The notes under the pieces were generated by a model. That model did not search any database, was not told where the DNA came from, and saw nothing but the letters and a program-made list of their open reading frames with translations. A stretch of DNA of 64,000 nt from the NCBI RefSeq assembly GCF_000508085.1, contig NZ_KI669560.1, forward strand, positions 1,322,464 through 1,386,463, written 5' to 3'. Source of the stretch: Sediminibacterium sp. C3 (lineage in GTDB: Bacteria > Bacteroidota > Bacteroidia > Chitinophagales > Chitinophagaceae). Below, piece by piece: positions 35,843-44,744 of this stretch (its first letter is position 1; each line of letters begins with the position of its first letter). The position numbers and the translations under genes are program-made.

Positions 35843-36064
35843 ATGTTTTGGACACTAGAATTAGCAAGTTATTTAGAAGAAGCTCCCTGGCCTGCTACCA
35901 AGGATGAGTTAATCGATTATTCTATCCGCAGTGGTGCGCCATTGGAAGTGGTAGAAAATCTACAGGAATTGGAAGACGAAGGAGAAGTGTATGAGAGCAT
36001 TGAAGATATCTGGCCTGATTACCCAAGTCAGGAAGACTTCATGTTTAATGAAGACGAATATTAA
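35843..36064 (+). CDS. small acidic DUF2795-like protein
   Basis: A 73-residue acidic protein beginning FWTLELASYLEEAPWPATK and continuing DELIDYSIRSGAPLEVVENL, which matches the DUF2795-type small proteins conserved in Bacteroidota. The C-terminal third is strongly acidic (DEGEVYESIEDIWPDY). The function of the family is not known. It is a single-gene unit with its own strong-looking promoter upstream and a bidirectional terminator downstream, so it is probably well expressed. Confidence 0.8.
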   Translation: MFWTLELASYLEEAPWPATKDELIDYSIRSGAPLEVVENLQELEDEGEVYESIEDIWPDYPSQEDFMFNEDEY

Positions 36065-36083
36065 TTAATACACTACACAAATA

Positions 36084-36121
36084 AAAAGATGGCTAACTGA
36101 TTCTTCAGATAGCCATCTTTT
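36084..36121. terminator. bidirectional rho-independent terminator
   Basis: A perfect 12-base inverted repeat AAAAGATGGCTA / TAGCCATCTTTT. Inside it a CTGA/TCAG stem continues after an A-A mismatch, leaving a TTCT loop. The flanking A and T runs allow termination in both directions, between the + strand DUF2795 gene and the minus-strand SemiSWEET gene. Confidence 0.85.
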
Positions 36122-36161
36122 GCTTGTATTCAACCGTGTTCACGGCTGTAATTTTATTTGT

Positions 36162-36431
36162 TTATTGCTTGGGTTTTGCAGGGAATGTCATTTTAAAATA
36201 GAACAACATCAATGCCAGTGCCAGTACAATCATATTGGCTGCCAGCACTGGACCACTTTTTACATTCACGGCATAAATTAACCATACTACACAACTGGTT
36301 ATTACAATCAGTATCATCCAGATACTCAAGTCGCCTACGCTTTTACTTTTCCATGCCAGCCATACCTGTGGCATGAAAGTGATGGCACTTAAAAAAGCTC
36401 CGAAATAACCTAACAGATCTACCAAATTCAT
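36162..36431 (-). CDS. SemiSWEET-like PQ-loop transporter
   Basis: An 89-residue protein with three hydrophobic helices and one PQ-loop repeat: LVDLLGYFGAFLSAITFMPQ followed by VWLAWKSKSVGDLSIWMILI. SemiSWEET proteins are half-size sugar transporters that work as dimers; length and the PQ motif in helix 1 fit well. The substrate is not predictable. It lies 11 bases downstream of fabI on the same strand and is probably the last gene of the recN-fabI unit. Confidence 0.88.
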   Translation of the reverse strand: MNLVDLLGYFGAFLSAITFMPQVWLAWKSKSVGDLSIWMILIVITSCVVWLIYAVNVKSGPVLAANMIVLALALMLFYFKMTFPAKPKQ

Positions 36432-36442
36432 ACACTTTAATT

Positions 36443-37267
36443 TTATTCCTGATTAGCAATACCTAATTTCTCCATTACTTCCATGCTAACTCCAGTGGTA
36501 GAGTATCCACCATCGTGGAACAGATTCTGCATGGTTACCATTTTGGTTAAATCGGAGAACAATGTGATACAGTAGTTGGCACAATCTTCTGCACTTGCAT
36601 TGCCCAGCGGAGCAACGGCTTCAGCAAAATCATAAAAATCGCCAAACCCTTTAATACCTGTACCTGCAGTGGTTTTGGTGGGAGATTGTGAAACAGTATT
36701 GATACGTACTTTTTTCTCTAATCCATAATGATAACCAAAGCTTCTGGCAATGGATTCCAGCATAGCTTTAATATCGGCCATATCGGTATAGAACGGGAAG
36801 GTTCTTTGTGCTGCCATATACGTTAATGCAACTACAGATCCCCATTCATTAATGGCATCCAGTTTTTTGGCAACAGCCAGCATTTTGTGAAATGACATTG
36901 CAGATACATCAATGCCTTTCATGAAATAATCGTAGTTAGATTCGGTATAAGGAATCTTCTTGCGAATATTTACACTCATTCCAATGGAGTGCAATACAAA
37001 ATCTATTTTGCCACCCAGGATTTCCTGAGACTGTGTAAATAAATTGGTTAGTTCTTCTGTACTGGTTGCATCGGCAGGAATAATCTGTGAACCGGTTTTT
37101 TCTGCCAGTTTATTGATTTCGCCCATGCGCATGGCAATAGGAGCATTGGTAAGTACAAATGTGGCACCTTCTTCATGTGCTTTCTCTGCTACTTTCCAGG
37201 CAATTGAGTTTTCATCCAGCGCTCCGGTAATGATACCACGCTTACCTTTTAATAAATTGTAGGCCAT
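36443..37267 (-). CDS. fabI: enoyl-[acyl-carrier-protein] reductase (NADH)
   Basis: FabI reduces trans-2-enoyl-ACP in each cycle of fatty acid elongation. The 274-residue SDR protein begins LLKGKRGIITGALDENSIAW (the divergent nucleotide loop of FabI), has DFVLHSIGMS, ALTYMAAQRTFPFYTDMADI with the Tyr-x6-Lys catalytic pair (Tyr then Lys in YTDMADIK), and VSQSPTKTTAGTGIKGF at the substrate loop. Two other fatty acid synthesis genes, fabD and fabH, lie elsewhere in the window (53550 and 57353). The gene is 11 bases after recN. Confidence 0.94.
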   Translation of the reverse strand: MAYNLLKGKRGIITGALDENSIAWKVAEKAHEEGATFVLTNAPIAMRMGEINKLAEKTGSQIIPADATSTEELTNLFTQSQEILGGKIDFVLHSIGMSVNIRKKIPYTESNYDYFMKGIDVSAMSFHKMLAVAKKLDAINEWGSVVALTYMAAQRTFPFYTDMADIKAMLESIARSFGYHYGLEKKVRINTVSQSPTKTTAGTGIKGFGDFYDFAEAVAPLGNASAEDCANYCITLFSDLTKMVTMQNLFHDGGYSTTGVSMEVMEKLGIANQE

Positions 37268-37278
37268 ACAAGTTTAAT

Positions 37279-38949
37279 TTAAGTGCCGAATATACGAATC
37301 ATTTCTTTGGCATTCTCCAGGGCAGCGGCAGTAGGCTTTTCGCCGCTTAGCATCTGTGCAATGGCATGGATACGTTCATCGGTACTGAGTAATTTAATAT
37401 TGGTCTTGATTTGGTTGTCTTTGTTTTCCTTGTACACAAAATAATGTGCGTTGGCTTTACCCGCAATCTGCGGTTGATGGGTAATGCAGATGATTTGTCT
37501 GTTCCCGGCCAGTTCCTGCATAATGATGCCTACCTGTTTAGCCGCTTCCCCGGAAATACCGGTGTCTATCTCGTCGAATATAAGGGTTGGTAAATCTATT
37601 TTCTGCGCTACCAGTGATTTTATGCAAAGCATGAGTCTGCTTAATTCACCGCCACTGGCCACTTTTCGGATGGGTTCGAATCGGTTGCTTTTATTGGCAT
37701 CAAACAAGAGTTCTACATTCTCTACTCCGTAAGCTGATAACGGAATCGTTTGCAGGTTCACTTTAATTTGTGCATTCGGCATACCTACCTGTTTCAATAA
37801 GGCATTCACTGACTTTTCAAAACCTTCTGTTACCGCTTTTCTGGAAGCCGTTATTTGTTTGGAAGTCTGTTTTAACTGATGCATTAAATCATTGGCAGCT
37901 ACCTGCTTAGCCAATATGGCTTCATCAATAGCAACCGCTTCAAATAGTTTAGTCGACAAATCGGTCTGAATCTGCAGCAACTCCGCTGTGGTAGTTACGC
38001 CATGTTTTTTCAACAGTTTATATCCCTCACTAAGCCGCTGATTTACCCAATCAATTTTTGCTGCATCAAAATGAACATGGTCGTTGATTCTTTCCAGTTC
38101 ATCAGCAATATCCTGCAGCTCAATCTGACTGGCTTTTAATCTGGCCGACAGGGCAGGAACTTCAGCTATCAGTGCTTCCAGCGATTGCAGGCTATTGTTC
38201 AATTGTTTAATGCGGGCAACAATGGGTTCCTCCGAATTGGCAATTTCGTAGGAGACTTTTTCCAATACTGTTTTAATTTCTTCGGCATTGGTCAGCAACT
38301 TTAACTCTTCTTCCAGTTGCTCCAGTTCATTTTCTTTAAGAGATAATGATTCCAGTTCATTGCACAGGTATTGATTGTAATCGGCTTCTTTTTGTAGTGC
38401 CGCTTTCTGTTCCTGCAGAGCATTGTAATCGGCCAAAACCTGCGTCCATTCCCTGAAGTATTGCTGATGTGTTTGAAGGATGGCTTCGTTGCCTGCAAGC
38501 GCATCAATGACCATTCTTTGAAAATCGCTGTCTCCTAATTCCAGCGTATCAAACTGCTGGTGTAAGTCTACGAGCAATCCAGCCAACACTTTTAATTGTT
38601 GAAGCGTAGCAGGCGTATCATTAATGAAAGCCCGGGACTTGCCATTGCTGGCAATTTCTCTGCGTATGGTAATGATAGCTGTATTGCCGTCTTCAAAATC
38701 ATTGGCCTGTAAAAATGCATGAACCGCTTTTTTCTGACCTGCCAGAAACTGTCCCTCAATAATGCATTTGCGCTCTTTGTTCACCAACACACTGGTATCG
38801 GCTCTTTCACCAAGGATTAAACTCAATGCGCCCATCAGAATACTTTTACCCGCACCTGTTTCACCGGTGATGATGTTCAGCTGTTCGTTAAACTGAATGC
38901 TCAGTTCGTCGATGATGGCATAATTGTGTATCGTTAATTCCTGCAGCAA
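37279..38949 (-). CDS. recN: DNA repair protein RecN
   Basis: RecN is an SMC-like ATPase that acts at double-strand breaks. The 556-residue protein begins LQELTIHNYAIIDELSIQFN with Walker A ITGETGAGKSILMGAL, a long coiled-coil middle, and the C-terminal ABC signature ASGGELSRLMLCIKSL with Walker B LIFDEIDTGISGEAA. No ATG precedes the motif closely. The TTG at 38947-38949 gives a length matching E. coli RecN (553), whereas an ATG 40 codons upstream would run into the preceding gene. The start is therefore inferred. Confidence 0.93.
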   Translation of the reverse strand: MLQELTIHNYAIIDELSIQFNEQLNIITGETGAGKSILMGALSLILGERADTSVLVNKERKCIIEGQFLAGQKKAVHAFLQANDFEDGNTAIITIRREIASNGKSRAFINDTPATLQQLKVLAGLLVDLHQQFDTLELGDSDFQRMVIDALAGNEAILQTHQQYFREWTQVLADYNALQEQKAALQKEADYNQYLCNELESLSLKENELEQLEEELKLLTNAEEIKTVLEKVSYEIANSEEPIVARIKQLNNSLQSLEALIAEVPALSARLKASQIELQDIADELERINDHVHFDAAKIDWVNQRLSEGYKLLKKHGVTTTAELLQIQTDLSTKLFEAVAIDEAILAKQVAANDLMHQLKQTSKQITASRKAVTEGFEKSVNALLKQVGMPNAQIKVNLQTIPLSAYGVENVELLFDANKSNRFEPIRKVASGGELSRLMLCIKSLVAQKIDLPTLIFDEIDTGISGEAAKQVGIIMQELAGNRQIICITHQPQIAGKANAHYFVYKENKDNQIKTNIKLLSTDERIHAIAQMLSGEKPTAAALENAKEMIRIFGT

Positions 38950-39004
38950 TTTTCTACATTTTTTCTGGGGCAAGTTAATGAAGCTTACCCAAATTACAGT
39001 GTTC

Positions 39005-40495
39005 CTAGTTGCCTTTGCAACGTTCAATTCCTGATTTGGCTTTCTGATCCAGTGAGTCCTTGAATTCATGTCCCTCCATATTCATGCACTGCTGGTAGAA
39101 TTTAATGGCATTGGCTTTGTCGCCTCTTTCTTCATAAATTAAACCAATTTGCAAAGCAGCTCTTGCTGCATAATGTTCTCTTCTGTTTTCTCCCAGCTTA
39201 ATGGCAACCAGGTAATTCCGGATGGCATCGTCTTTGCGACCCAGGTCATCATAAATTCGGGCTGCCCGATAAGCAAAATCCAGTTTGTCTTCTGTACTGC
39301 TGAAATCGTTGGAGGTTTTGCCCTGTAACAATTTGTATGCTTCTGTATGATAGCCCCCATCGCTAAGCAATCGGGCTTTTAATAATAGGGGATTGGGCCA
39401 GTTGTTTTCCTTGGCATCCCGGTTGGCTTTTTTATCAGCATCAGACAGCGTTGATCCTTTTGCCAGCGTCTGCTTCCTGAATGCTTCCGCCTGTTGCTGA
39501 TTGCCCAGTAAATAATAGGCCCAGCTAACTTTCTGATAACTGTCTTTTAGATAAAACTTCCCTTTGAATGCTTGGGTAAATGCTTCAAAATGTTGGATGG
39601 CCTCTTTTAGTTCCAGGTGATAGAGATGGGCATAACCCAGTTGAAAATCCCAGACAGGTGTGCTCAGGTATTCGGGTGATTTGTTCCGATGCTGTATAAT
39701 TGATTTGCACTGTGCGGATTCTTTGTTGTTCAGTGAAAGATTCGCCGCCATGAAAGCATGCAAATGATTATTGACCAGGTCTAACTTTTTATTTTCTACA
39801 AATTCCAGCGCTTCCTTTCTTTCATTGGCAATATGAAATAACAAATAGGGATAAATAAAACTTGCTTCACTGGAAAACTGCCTGGCCCAATATTCATTGC
39901 TATTGGTAAAGTCTTTCATCTTTTTCATCCCTTCAGAAATTGAACCGCGCATGCCCAGTAAATTGGTTAGCCATTTATATCCTTTGGGAATAGTACCCAT
40001 CACCGACTCTAAAGCGCCATATAACATTTCATTGGGGCTGAACTTGGGGAATTTTTTTCTGTTTTCCTTTATGAGGATATAGGCTTTGCGTATATCCCAG
40101 CCCGCATCCCAAAAGTTGCCAAATTTAATTTGTACAGCACCCCGCTGAATGCGAAGCATCGACTGACTGTACAAATAAAATGGGCTTGCTTTATCTCCTT
40201 TTTGCAATAGCTCCAGCCGGTTTTGCATAATCCCCATTTGCCTGGTATAATAACCAGGATCTTCGTTAAAGAACAAAGTATAAAAATCAATATAGTTGTC
40301 CAGTAAAACGGGAACAAGATTGTCGGGTTGCTGAAGGCGAATTTTTTGGAGCTGCCCTTCTGCGGTTTCAAATTTGAGTTTATTGATTTCCTGATAAGCC
40401 TGCAGACAGGCTGCATTAAAATCAAATTTTTGCTGAGCCGCAGCCGTAATCAGCGATGCAAAAAAGAATAGCAGAAGAAATAGGGGTTGCCTCAC
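39005..40495 (-). CDS. exported tetratricopeptide-repeat protein
   Basis: A 496-residue protein with a signal peptide (MRQPLFLLLFFFASLITAAA, cut before QQKFDF). The remainder is helical with TPR-like units, clearest near the C-terminus: RIYDDLGRKDDAIRNYLVAI and QIGLIYEERGDKANAIKFYQ. The middle contains an Arg/Lys-rich block with LTNLLGMRGSISEGMKKMKD. Such proteins are common in Bacteroidota envelopes as scaffolds. No specific partner is evident. It is encoded just upstream of recN on the same strand with a 55-base gap. Confidence 0.78.
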   Translation of the reverse strand: MRQPLFLLLFFFASLITAAAQQKFDFNAACLQAYQEINKLKFETAEGQLQKIRLQQPDNLVPVLLDNYIDFYTLFFNEDPGYYTRQMGIMQNRLELLQKGDKASPFYLYSQSMLRIQRGAVQIKFGNFWDAGWDIRKAYILIKENRKKFPKFSPNEMLYGALESVMGTIPKGYKWLTNLLGMRGSISEGMKKMKDFTNSNEYWARQFSSEASFIYPYLLFHIANERKEALEFVENKKLDLVNNHLHAFMAANLSLNNKESAQCKSIIQHRNKSPEYLSTPVWDFQLGYAHLYHLELKEAIQHFEAFTQAFKGKFYLKDSYQKVSWAYYLLGNQQQAEAFRKQTLAKGSTLSDADKKANRDAKENNWPNPLLLKARLLSDGGYHTEAYKLLQGKTSNDFSSTEDKLDFAYRAARIYDDLGRKDDAIRNYLVAIKLGENRREHYAARAALQIGLIYEERGDKANAIKFYQQCMNMEGHEFKDSLDQKAKSGIERCKGN

Positions 40496-40510
40496 CCCCT
40501 AAAAATAAGA

Positions 40511-40534
40511 AAGGGCAGCCAATTGACTGCCCTT
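40511..40534 (-). terminator. rho-independent terminator
   Basis: Inverted repeat AAGGGCAG (40511-40518) and CTGCCCTT (40527-40534) with an 8-base loop. Read on the minus strand it lies about 20 bases after the stop of the zinc-ribbon gene and is followed by a T-rich run (TTCTTATTTTT). It separates that gene from the TPR gene. Confidence 0.75.
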
Positions 40535-40555
40535 GAATATGTTAAATGCAATATT

Positions 40556-41311
40556 TTATTTTGCTTCTACGCTGTCATTTAAATCAGCGTCTACCAGAAT
40601 ACGTCCGCAGTTTTCGCAAACGATGATTTTCTTGTGCAAACGAATTTCGCTCTGACGTTGAGGAGGAATAGAGTTGAAACAACCACCACAAGCATCACGC
40701 TCAACCGCTACTACGGCCAATCCGTTTCTATAGCTGTTTCTGATTCTGTCGTAGCTGTAAATTAAACGCTCGTCAATATGGGCTCTTGCATCGGCACTGA
40801 ATGCATTCAATTCAGTTTCTTCCTTTACCGTATCTGCAATAATTTTTTCTAATTCACCTTTCTTGTGATTCAAAACGCCTTCTTTAACAGAAACCAGTTT
40901 CTTAGCGTTTTCTAATTGCTTTACTTTCTCCGCTAATTCTTCGTTGGCATCGCGGATATGTTTTTCGCAAAGCTTTACTTCTAATTGCTGCATTTCAACT
41001 TCTTTGTTGATTGCTTCAAATTCACGGTTGTTCTTTACGTTCTCGCTTTGCTTTTCGTATTTGGCAACCAGGGCTTCGCTTTCCTTGATAGCATTTTTCT
41101 TGCCTTCAATAAATTCGCTGATACCGTTGATTTCTTCTTCAATACGAGTTTGACGGGCAGTTAAGCCTTGTATTTCATCTTCAAGGTCGCTTACTTCCAT
41201 AGGAAGCTCGCCTTTTAATACCTGAATTTCATCTAGTTTGCTGTCAATCTTTTGTAAACGTAATAGGTTTACTAGTTTTTCTTCAACGGAGAAATCTTTT
41301 ACAGATGCCAT
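40556..41311 (-). CDS. coiled-coil zinc-ribbon protein (CT398/HP0958 type)
   Basis: A 251-residue protein whose first 190 residues are a long antiparallel-type coiled coil rich in Glu, Lys and Gln (DEIQGLTARQTRIEEEINGI and following). It ends in a C4 zinc ribbon with paired cysteines in ACGGCFNSIPPQ and IVCENCGRILVD. This is the architecture of the CT398/HP0958 family (DUF164), linked in other bacteria to flagellar or secretion functions and RNA binding; its role in Bacteroidota is unclear. It lies 22 bases downstream of the Nif3-like gene, a pairing frequent in bacteria. Confidence 0.88.
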   Translation of the reverse strand: MASVKDFSVEEKLVNLLRLQKIDSKLDEIQVLKGELPMEVSDLEDEIQGLTARQTRIEEEINGISEFIEGKKNAIKESEALVAKYEKQSENVKNNREFEAINKEVEMQQLEVKLCEKHIRDANEELAEKVKQLENAKKLVSVKEGVLNHKKGELEKIIADTVKEETELNAFSADARAHIDERLIYSYDRIRNSYRNGLAVVAVERDACGGCFNSIPPQRQSEIRLHKKIIVCENCGRILVDADLNDSVEAK

Positions 41312-41333
41312 ATCGTGTTGGTAGTTATAAAGT

Positions 41334-42434
41334 TTATCCTAAAAAATAACGTACAGGATTTGTCTGGACGCTGGTTTTAAGGACGGCAAAGTTAGGGAAT
41401 TTAGCGGTTATTAGCGAAAAAAGCAGGTCAATCGTATATTGTTCGCTTTCCCAGTGTCCAATATCGGCTAGAACCAGCTTTTTGTCAGCGTCAAAAAACT
41501 CATGGTACTTGATGTCCGCGCTAATATAACAGTCGGCTCCGGCAGCAATGGCGTCCCGTATCAGGAAGCTGCCTGCTCCACCGCAAAGGGCGATTTTTTG
41601 GACCTTTTTGCCCAAAAATGGGGTGTGTTTGATGATTTTTAGGCCAAAAACCTGTGAAATATGGCTAAAAAAGGCTTTTTCTTCCATGGGGGATTCAAGC
41701 TGTCCAATGATGCCAGACCCCACTCTTTGGTTGGCATTTCTAAGTGGAATCAGGTCGTATGCCACTTCTTCATAGGGGTGGGCGGCTTTCATGGCTGCGA
41801 CCACCTGAGACTCCAGGTAGCTGGGTAAAATAACTTCAAGTCGGGTTTCTGCCACCGATTCGCGGATACCCGGAGTGCCAATGGTAGGATTCGAAAGTTC
41901 TGATCCGCGGAAAGTCCCCATCCCCTCAGACCCAAAACTGGTTTCCGAGTACTCCCCAATATGGCCAGCTCCGGCAGCAAACAAAGCTTCCTGCACCTGC
42001 GCCAGTTGCGGAGTGGGTACAAATGTGATGAGTTTGGTAAGGATGGAAGTTTTTGGCTGCAGGATTCGGCAATGGGTGAGTTCTATTTTTTCAGCCATCA
42101 CTGAATTCACACCACCCCAAACATTGTCTAAATTGGTGTGGATGGCGTAGATGGCGATGTCATTTTTGATGGCATAAATTATGGCTTCTTCTACATAATT
42201 TTTTCCCGTGATTTTGGTTAAACCCTTGAACACGATAGGATGATGGGCCACTACCAGATTCATATTTTTCTCTTTGGCTTCCATCAGCACTTCAACTGTT
42301 GCGTCAAGCGTGCAGAGTGCACCTGTGCATTCCCATTGCGCATTTCCCGTGATGAGTCCGGCATTATCGTAAGACTCCTGATAAGCGAGCGGGGCAAAGC
42401 TTTCGAGTTCCTTTATAATCTGCAGAATTTTCAT
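41334..42434 (-). CDS. Nif3-like dinuclear metal centre protein
   Basis: A 366-residue member of the Nif3/YbgI/YqfO family, which form toroidal hexamers with a two-metal site. Landmarks: YQESYDNAGLITG, ALCTLDATVEVLMEA, VVAHHPIVFKGLTKI (metal-binding His pair), AIYAIHTNLDNVWGGVNSVMAE, and in the C-terminal half CGGAGSFLIRDAIAAGADCY and DIGHWESEQYTIDL. The middle (about residues 130-240) is the YqfO-type inserted domain. Some family members have GTP cyclohydrolase type-2-like annotation, but the physiological activity is not settled. It is divergent from the aminotransferase gene, with 26 bases between the starts. Confidence 0.92.
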   Translation of the reverse strand: MKILQIIKELESFAPLAYQESYDNAGLITGNAQWECTGALCTLDATVEVLMEAKEKNMNLVVAHHPIVFKGLTKITGKNYVEEAIIYAIKNDIAIYAIHTNLDNVWGGVNSVMAEKIELTHCRILQPKTSILTKLITFVPTPQLAQVQEALFAAGAGHIGEYSETSFGSEGMGTFRGSELSNPTIGTPGIRESVAETRLEVILPSYLESQVVAAMKAAHPYEEVAYDLIPLRNANQRVGSGIIGQLESPMEEKAFFSHISQVFGLKIIKHTPFLGKKVQKIALCGGAGSFLIRDAIAAGADCYISADIKYHEFFDADKKLVLADIGHWESEQYTIDLLFSLITAKFPNFAVLKTSVQTNPVRYFLG

Positions 42435-42460
42435 TTGACGAATTTAGTTAGTTTCACACT

Positions 42461-43315
42461 ATGGCAGATGCGCATTTTCTTTTTAGTGATGGTAAGGTTT
42501 TGAAACAGGATAAGCTCCTGATTTCGCCAAACAATCGTTCATTCCGCTATGGAGATGGTTTTTTTGAAACCATGAAATGGTGCAGGGGCAAGGTTTTGCT
42601 AGAGTCCTTGCACCGGGAACGTTTAATGACAACCCTGGAAAAGCTAAGGTTTAAACCCCCTTCTTTTTTTTCTGCGGACTATATTTTTGAAGCGATTCAG
42701 GAGCTGGTAAAAAAAAATCAGCACCACGCTTTGGCCAGAATCCGGGTAACGATTTACAGAGGGGATGGAGGTGTTTACGATCCGCAAAATCATTTTCCGC
42801 ATTTGTTAATTCAGAGTTGGGACTTGAATGAATCGAATAATAAGCTAAATGAAAACGGCTTGACCATTGGAATTTTTAAAGAAGCCGTTAAACAGGCCGA
42901 TCATTTTTCTTTGTTAAAAACGAATAATTATTTAGGATATGCCATGGCTGCTTTATGGGCAAAAGAGCAGCATTTGAATGATGCATTATTATTGAATCCG
43001 CAGGGTAATATTGCCGACGCAACCATTGCCAATATTTTTTTGGTACAAAAAGGGTTGATTACAACCCCTGCTTTATCGGAGGGTCCGGTAGGAGGCATAA
43101 TGCGTAAATATATTTTGAGTCAGCTGCGCGAAAAAGGATATGAAGTAAAAGAGGGGATCGTTACACTTGAAGACCTGGCCAATGCTTCTGAAGTTTTTTT
43201 AACCAATGCCATTTATGGCATCCGCTGGGTAAAACAATGCGGTAACAATGCCTACGATTACCAGTTGGTGCCGGTATTGTACAGAGAGATTGTGAAGCCG
43301 CTGTTTAATTTTTGA
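42461..43315 (+). CDS. class IV (fold-type IV) PLP aminotransferase
   Basis: A 284-residue PLP enzyme of the branched-chain aminotransferase / 4-amino-4-deoxychorismate lyase superfamily. Markers are NRSFRYGDGFFETMKW, the Arg-rich RIRVTIYRG strand, the PLP Lys in LLKTNNYLGYAMAALWA, LNPQGNIADATIANIFLV and LTNAIYGIRWV. Length fits PabC (about 270) better than IlvE (about 310), so aminodeoxychorismate lyase of folate synthesis is the leading guess, but D-amino-acid aminotransferase cannot be excluded. The stop overlaps a 26-codon micro-ORF by one base. Confidence 0.85.
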   Translation: MADAHFLFSDGKVLKQDKLLISPNNRSFRYGDGFFETMKWCRGKVLLESLHRERLMTTLEKLRFKPPSFFSADYIFEAIQELVKKNQHHALARIRVTIYRGDGGVYDPQNHFPHLLIQSWDLNESNNKLNENGLTIGIFKEAVKQADHFSLLKTNNYLGYAMAALWAKEQHLNDALLLNPQGNIADATIANIFLVQKGLITTPALSEGPVGGIMRKYILSQLREKGYEVKEGIVTLEDLANASEVFLTNAIYGIRWVKQCGNNAYDYQLVPVLYREIVKPLFNF

Positions 43316-43395
43316 TGAATATTTTTATTTGGAGAGTGTTCCCATTTATCTGTATAGCTTTTACAGCATTCCTCTTTGTTTTTGAACTTTTTTAA
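43315..43395 (+). CDS. candidate 26-residue hydrophobic micro-ORF
   Basis: The aminotransferase stop codon TGA shares its A with an ATG (TGATG). That ATG opens a 26-codon frame starting MNIFIWRVFPFICIAF, almost entirely hydrophobic, and ending before the photolyase gene. Stop-start overlap is typical of coupled translation, but a T-rich interval will produce such frames by chance, and no terminator or independent promoter supports it. Function unknown. Confidence 0.25.
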   Translation: MNIFIWRVFPFICIAFTAFLFVFELF

Positions 43396-43425
43396 GTGCT
43401 TTCTGTTGAATGACAAACTGTTTTG

Positions 43426-44739
43426 ATGAAGCCTTCCGTAAACATCGTCTGGTTTAGAAGAGACCTGAGACTTTCCGACAATGCCGCTTTATTCCATGCC
43501 CTTAAAGCCGGTACGCCTGTATTGCCCGTTTTTATTTTTGATACACAGATCTTGGATCAGCTGGAAGATAAGAAAGACAAGCGTGTGGCATTTATTCATG
43601 GGGCTATTTCCGAAATGCAGGCGCAACTGTTTAGCATGGGGTCTAGCATGCAGGTGTTTTACGGTAAGCCAATGGATGTATTTGCCATATTGGCTGATCA
43701 ATATATCATTGGTACCGTTTTTACCAATCACGATTATGAGCCTTATGCATTAGAGAGGGATGCTTCGGTAGAATCTTTTTTAGCAGAAAAGTCCATTGGT
43801 TTTAAAACTTTTAAAGACCAGGTAATATTTGAGAAAGACGAAGTGGTAAAAGACGATGGAAAACCTTACACCGTTTTTACGCCTTATTCGCGCAAATGGA
43901 AAGCAAAACTGAATGCTTTTTATTTAAAGTCTTATCCTACCGAAAAATATTTTAAGCATTTTTATCGGCAGTCACCCTTACCAATTCCCAGATTGTCTTC
44001 TATGGGTTTTGAATCGGTGGAAGCCGTATTTCCTTCTAAGGAATTGAATCAGGAGATTGTAAAAAAATATAGTCAGAACAGAGACTTCCCTGCATTGGAT
44101 AATGGTACTTCTAAAATGGGGGTTCATTTGCGTTTTGGAACGGTGAGTATTCGTAAGATTGCCACCCTTGCTGCCGGATTAAACGAAACCTATTTGAATG
44201 AATTGATCTGGAGAGATTTTTATCAGATGATACTCTGGCATTTTCCGAAAGTGGGGAAGGGGCATGCTTTCAAAGCTGAGTACGACAAAATTAAATGGCG
44301 CAATAACGAAGATGAATTTCAGAAATGGTGCGAGGGTAAAACAGGCTATCCCATTGTGGATGCGGGCATGAGAGAATTGAACGCAACAGGGTTTATGCAT
44401 AACCGCGTTCGTATGATTGTTGCTTCCTTTTTAACCAAGCACTTACTCATTGATTGGCGTTGGGGAGAAGCCTATTTTGCTTCCAAGCTCTTAGATTTTG
44501 ATTTGTCTGCCAATAACGGCGGATGGCAATGGGCAGCCAGCAGTGGTTGTGATGCCGCGCCATATTTCAGGGTCTTCAATCCTTATTTACAAACTGAAAA
44601 GTTTGACAAGGATTTCAAATACATTAAAAAGTGGGTGCCGGAGTTTCAGGAGTTCACTTATCCTAAGCCGATTGTGGTGCATGAAGTGGCGCGCAAACGC
44701 GTCCTTGAAACTTATGCTGCTGCGTTGAAGCCTGCTTAA
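43426..44739 (+). CDS. phr: deoxyribodipyrimidine photolyase / cryptochrome
   Basis: A 437-residue class I photolyase that uses FADH- and blue light to split cyclobutane pyrimidine dimers. N-terminal antenna-binding domain: NIVWFRRDLRLSDNAALFHA and FTNHDYEPYALERD. FAD domain: GTSKMGVHLRFGTVS, NELIWRDFYQMILWHFP, GKTGYPIVDAGMRELNATGF, MHNRVRMIVASFLTKHLL, DWRWGEAYFASKLLDFDLSA and NNGGWQWAASSGCDAAPYFR. The Trp residues of the electron-transfer chain and the WxW region are present, consistent with a working repair enzyme rather than a signalling cryptochrome. ATG 43426 is preferred to a TTG one codon upstream. A large palindrome at 44745-44822 follows. Confidence 0.93.
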   Translation: MKPSVNIVWFRRDLRLSDNAALFHALKAGTPVLPVFIFDTQILDQLEDKKDKRVAFIHGAISEMQAQLFSMGSSMQVFYGKPMDVFAILADQYIIGTVFTNHDYEPYALERDASVESFLAEKSIGFKTFKDQVIFEKDEVVKDDGKPYTVFTPYSRKWKAKLNAFYLKSYPTEKYFKHFYRQSPLPIPRLSSMGFESVEAVFPSKELNQEIVKKYSQNRDFPALDNGTSKMGVHLRFGTVSIRKIATLAAGLNETYLNELIWRDFYQMILWHFPKVGKGHAFKAEYDKIKWRNNEDEFQKWCEGKTGYPIVDAGMRELNATGFMHNRVRMIVASFLTKHLLIDWRWGEAYFASKLLDFDLSANNGGWQWAASSGCDAAPYFRVFNPYLQTEKFDKDFKYIKKWVPEFQEFTYPKPIVVHEVARKRVLETYAAALKPA

Positions 44740-44744
44740 TGAAG

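Noticed and set aside
37673-37682. GGTTCGAATC, resembling a tRNA T-loop
   Set aside because: It lies inside the recN coding sequence and no acceptor stem or anticodon arm can be folded around it.
38950-39069. Longer RecN starting at an ATG 40 codons upstream
   Set aside because: The extension would overlap the TPR gene by 65 bases and gives a sequence unlike any RecN N-terminus; TTG 38949 yields the normal length.
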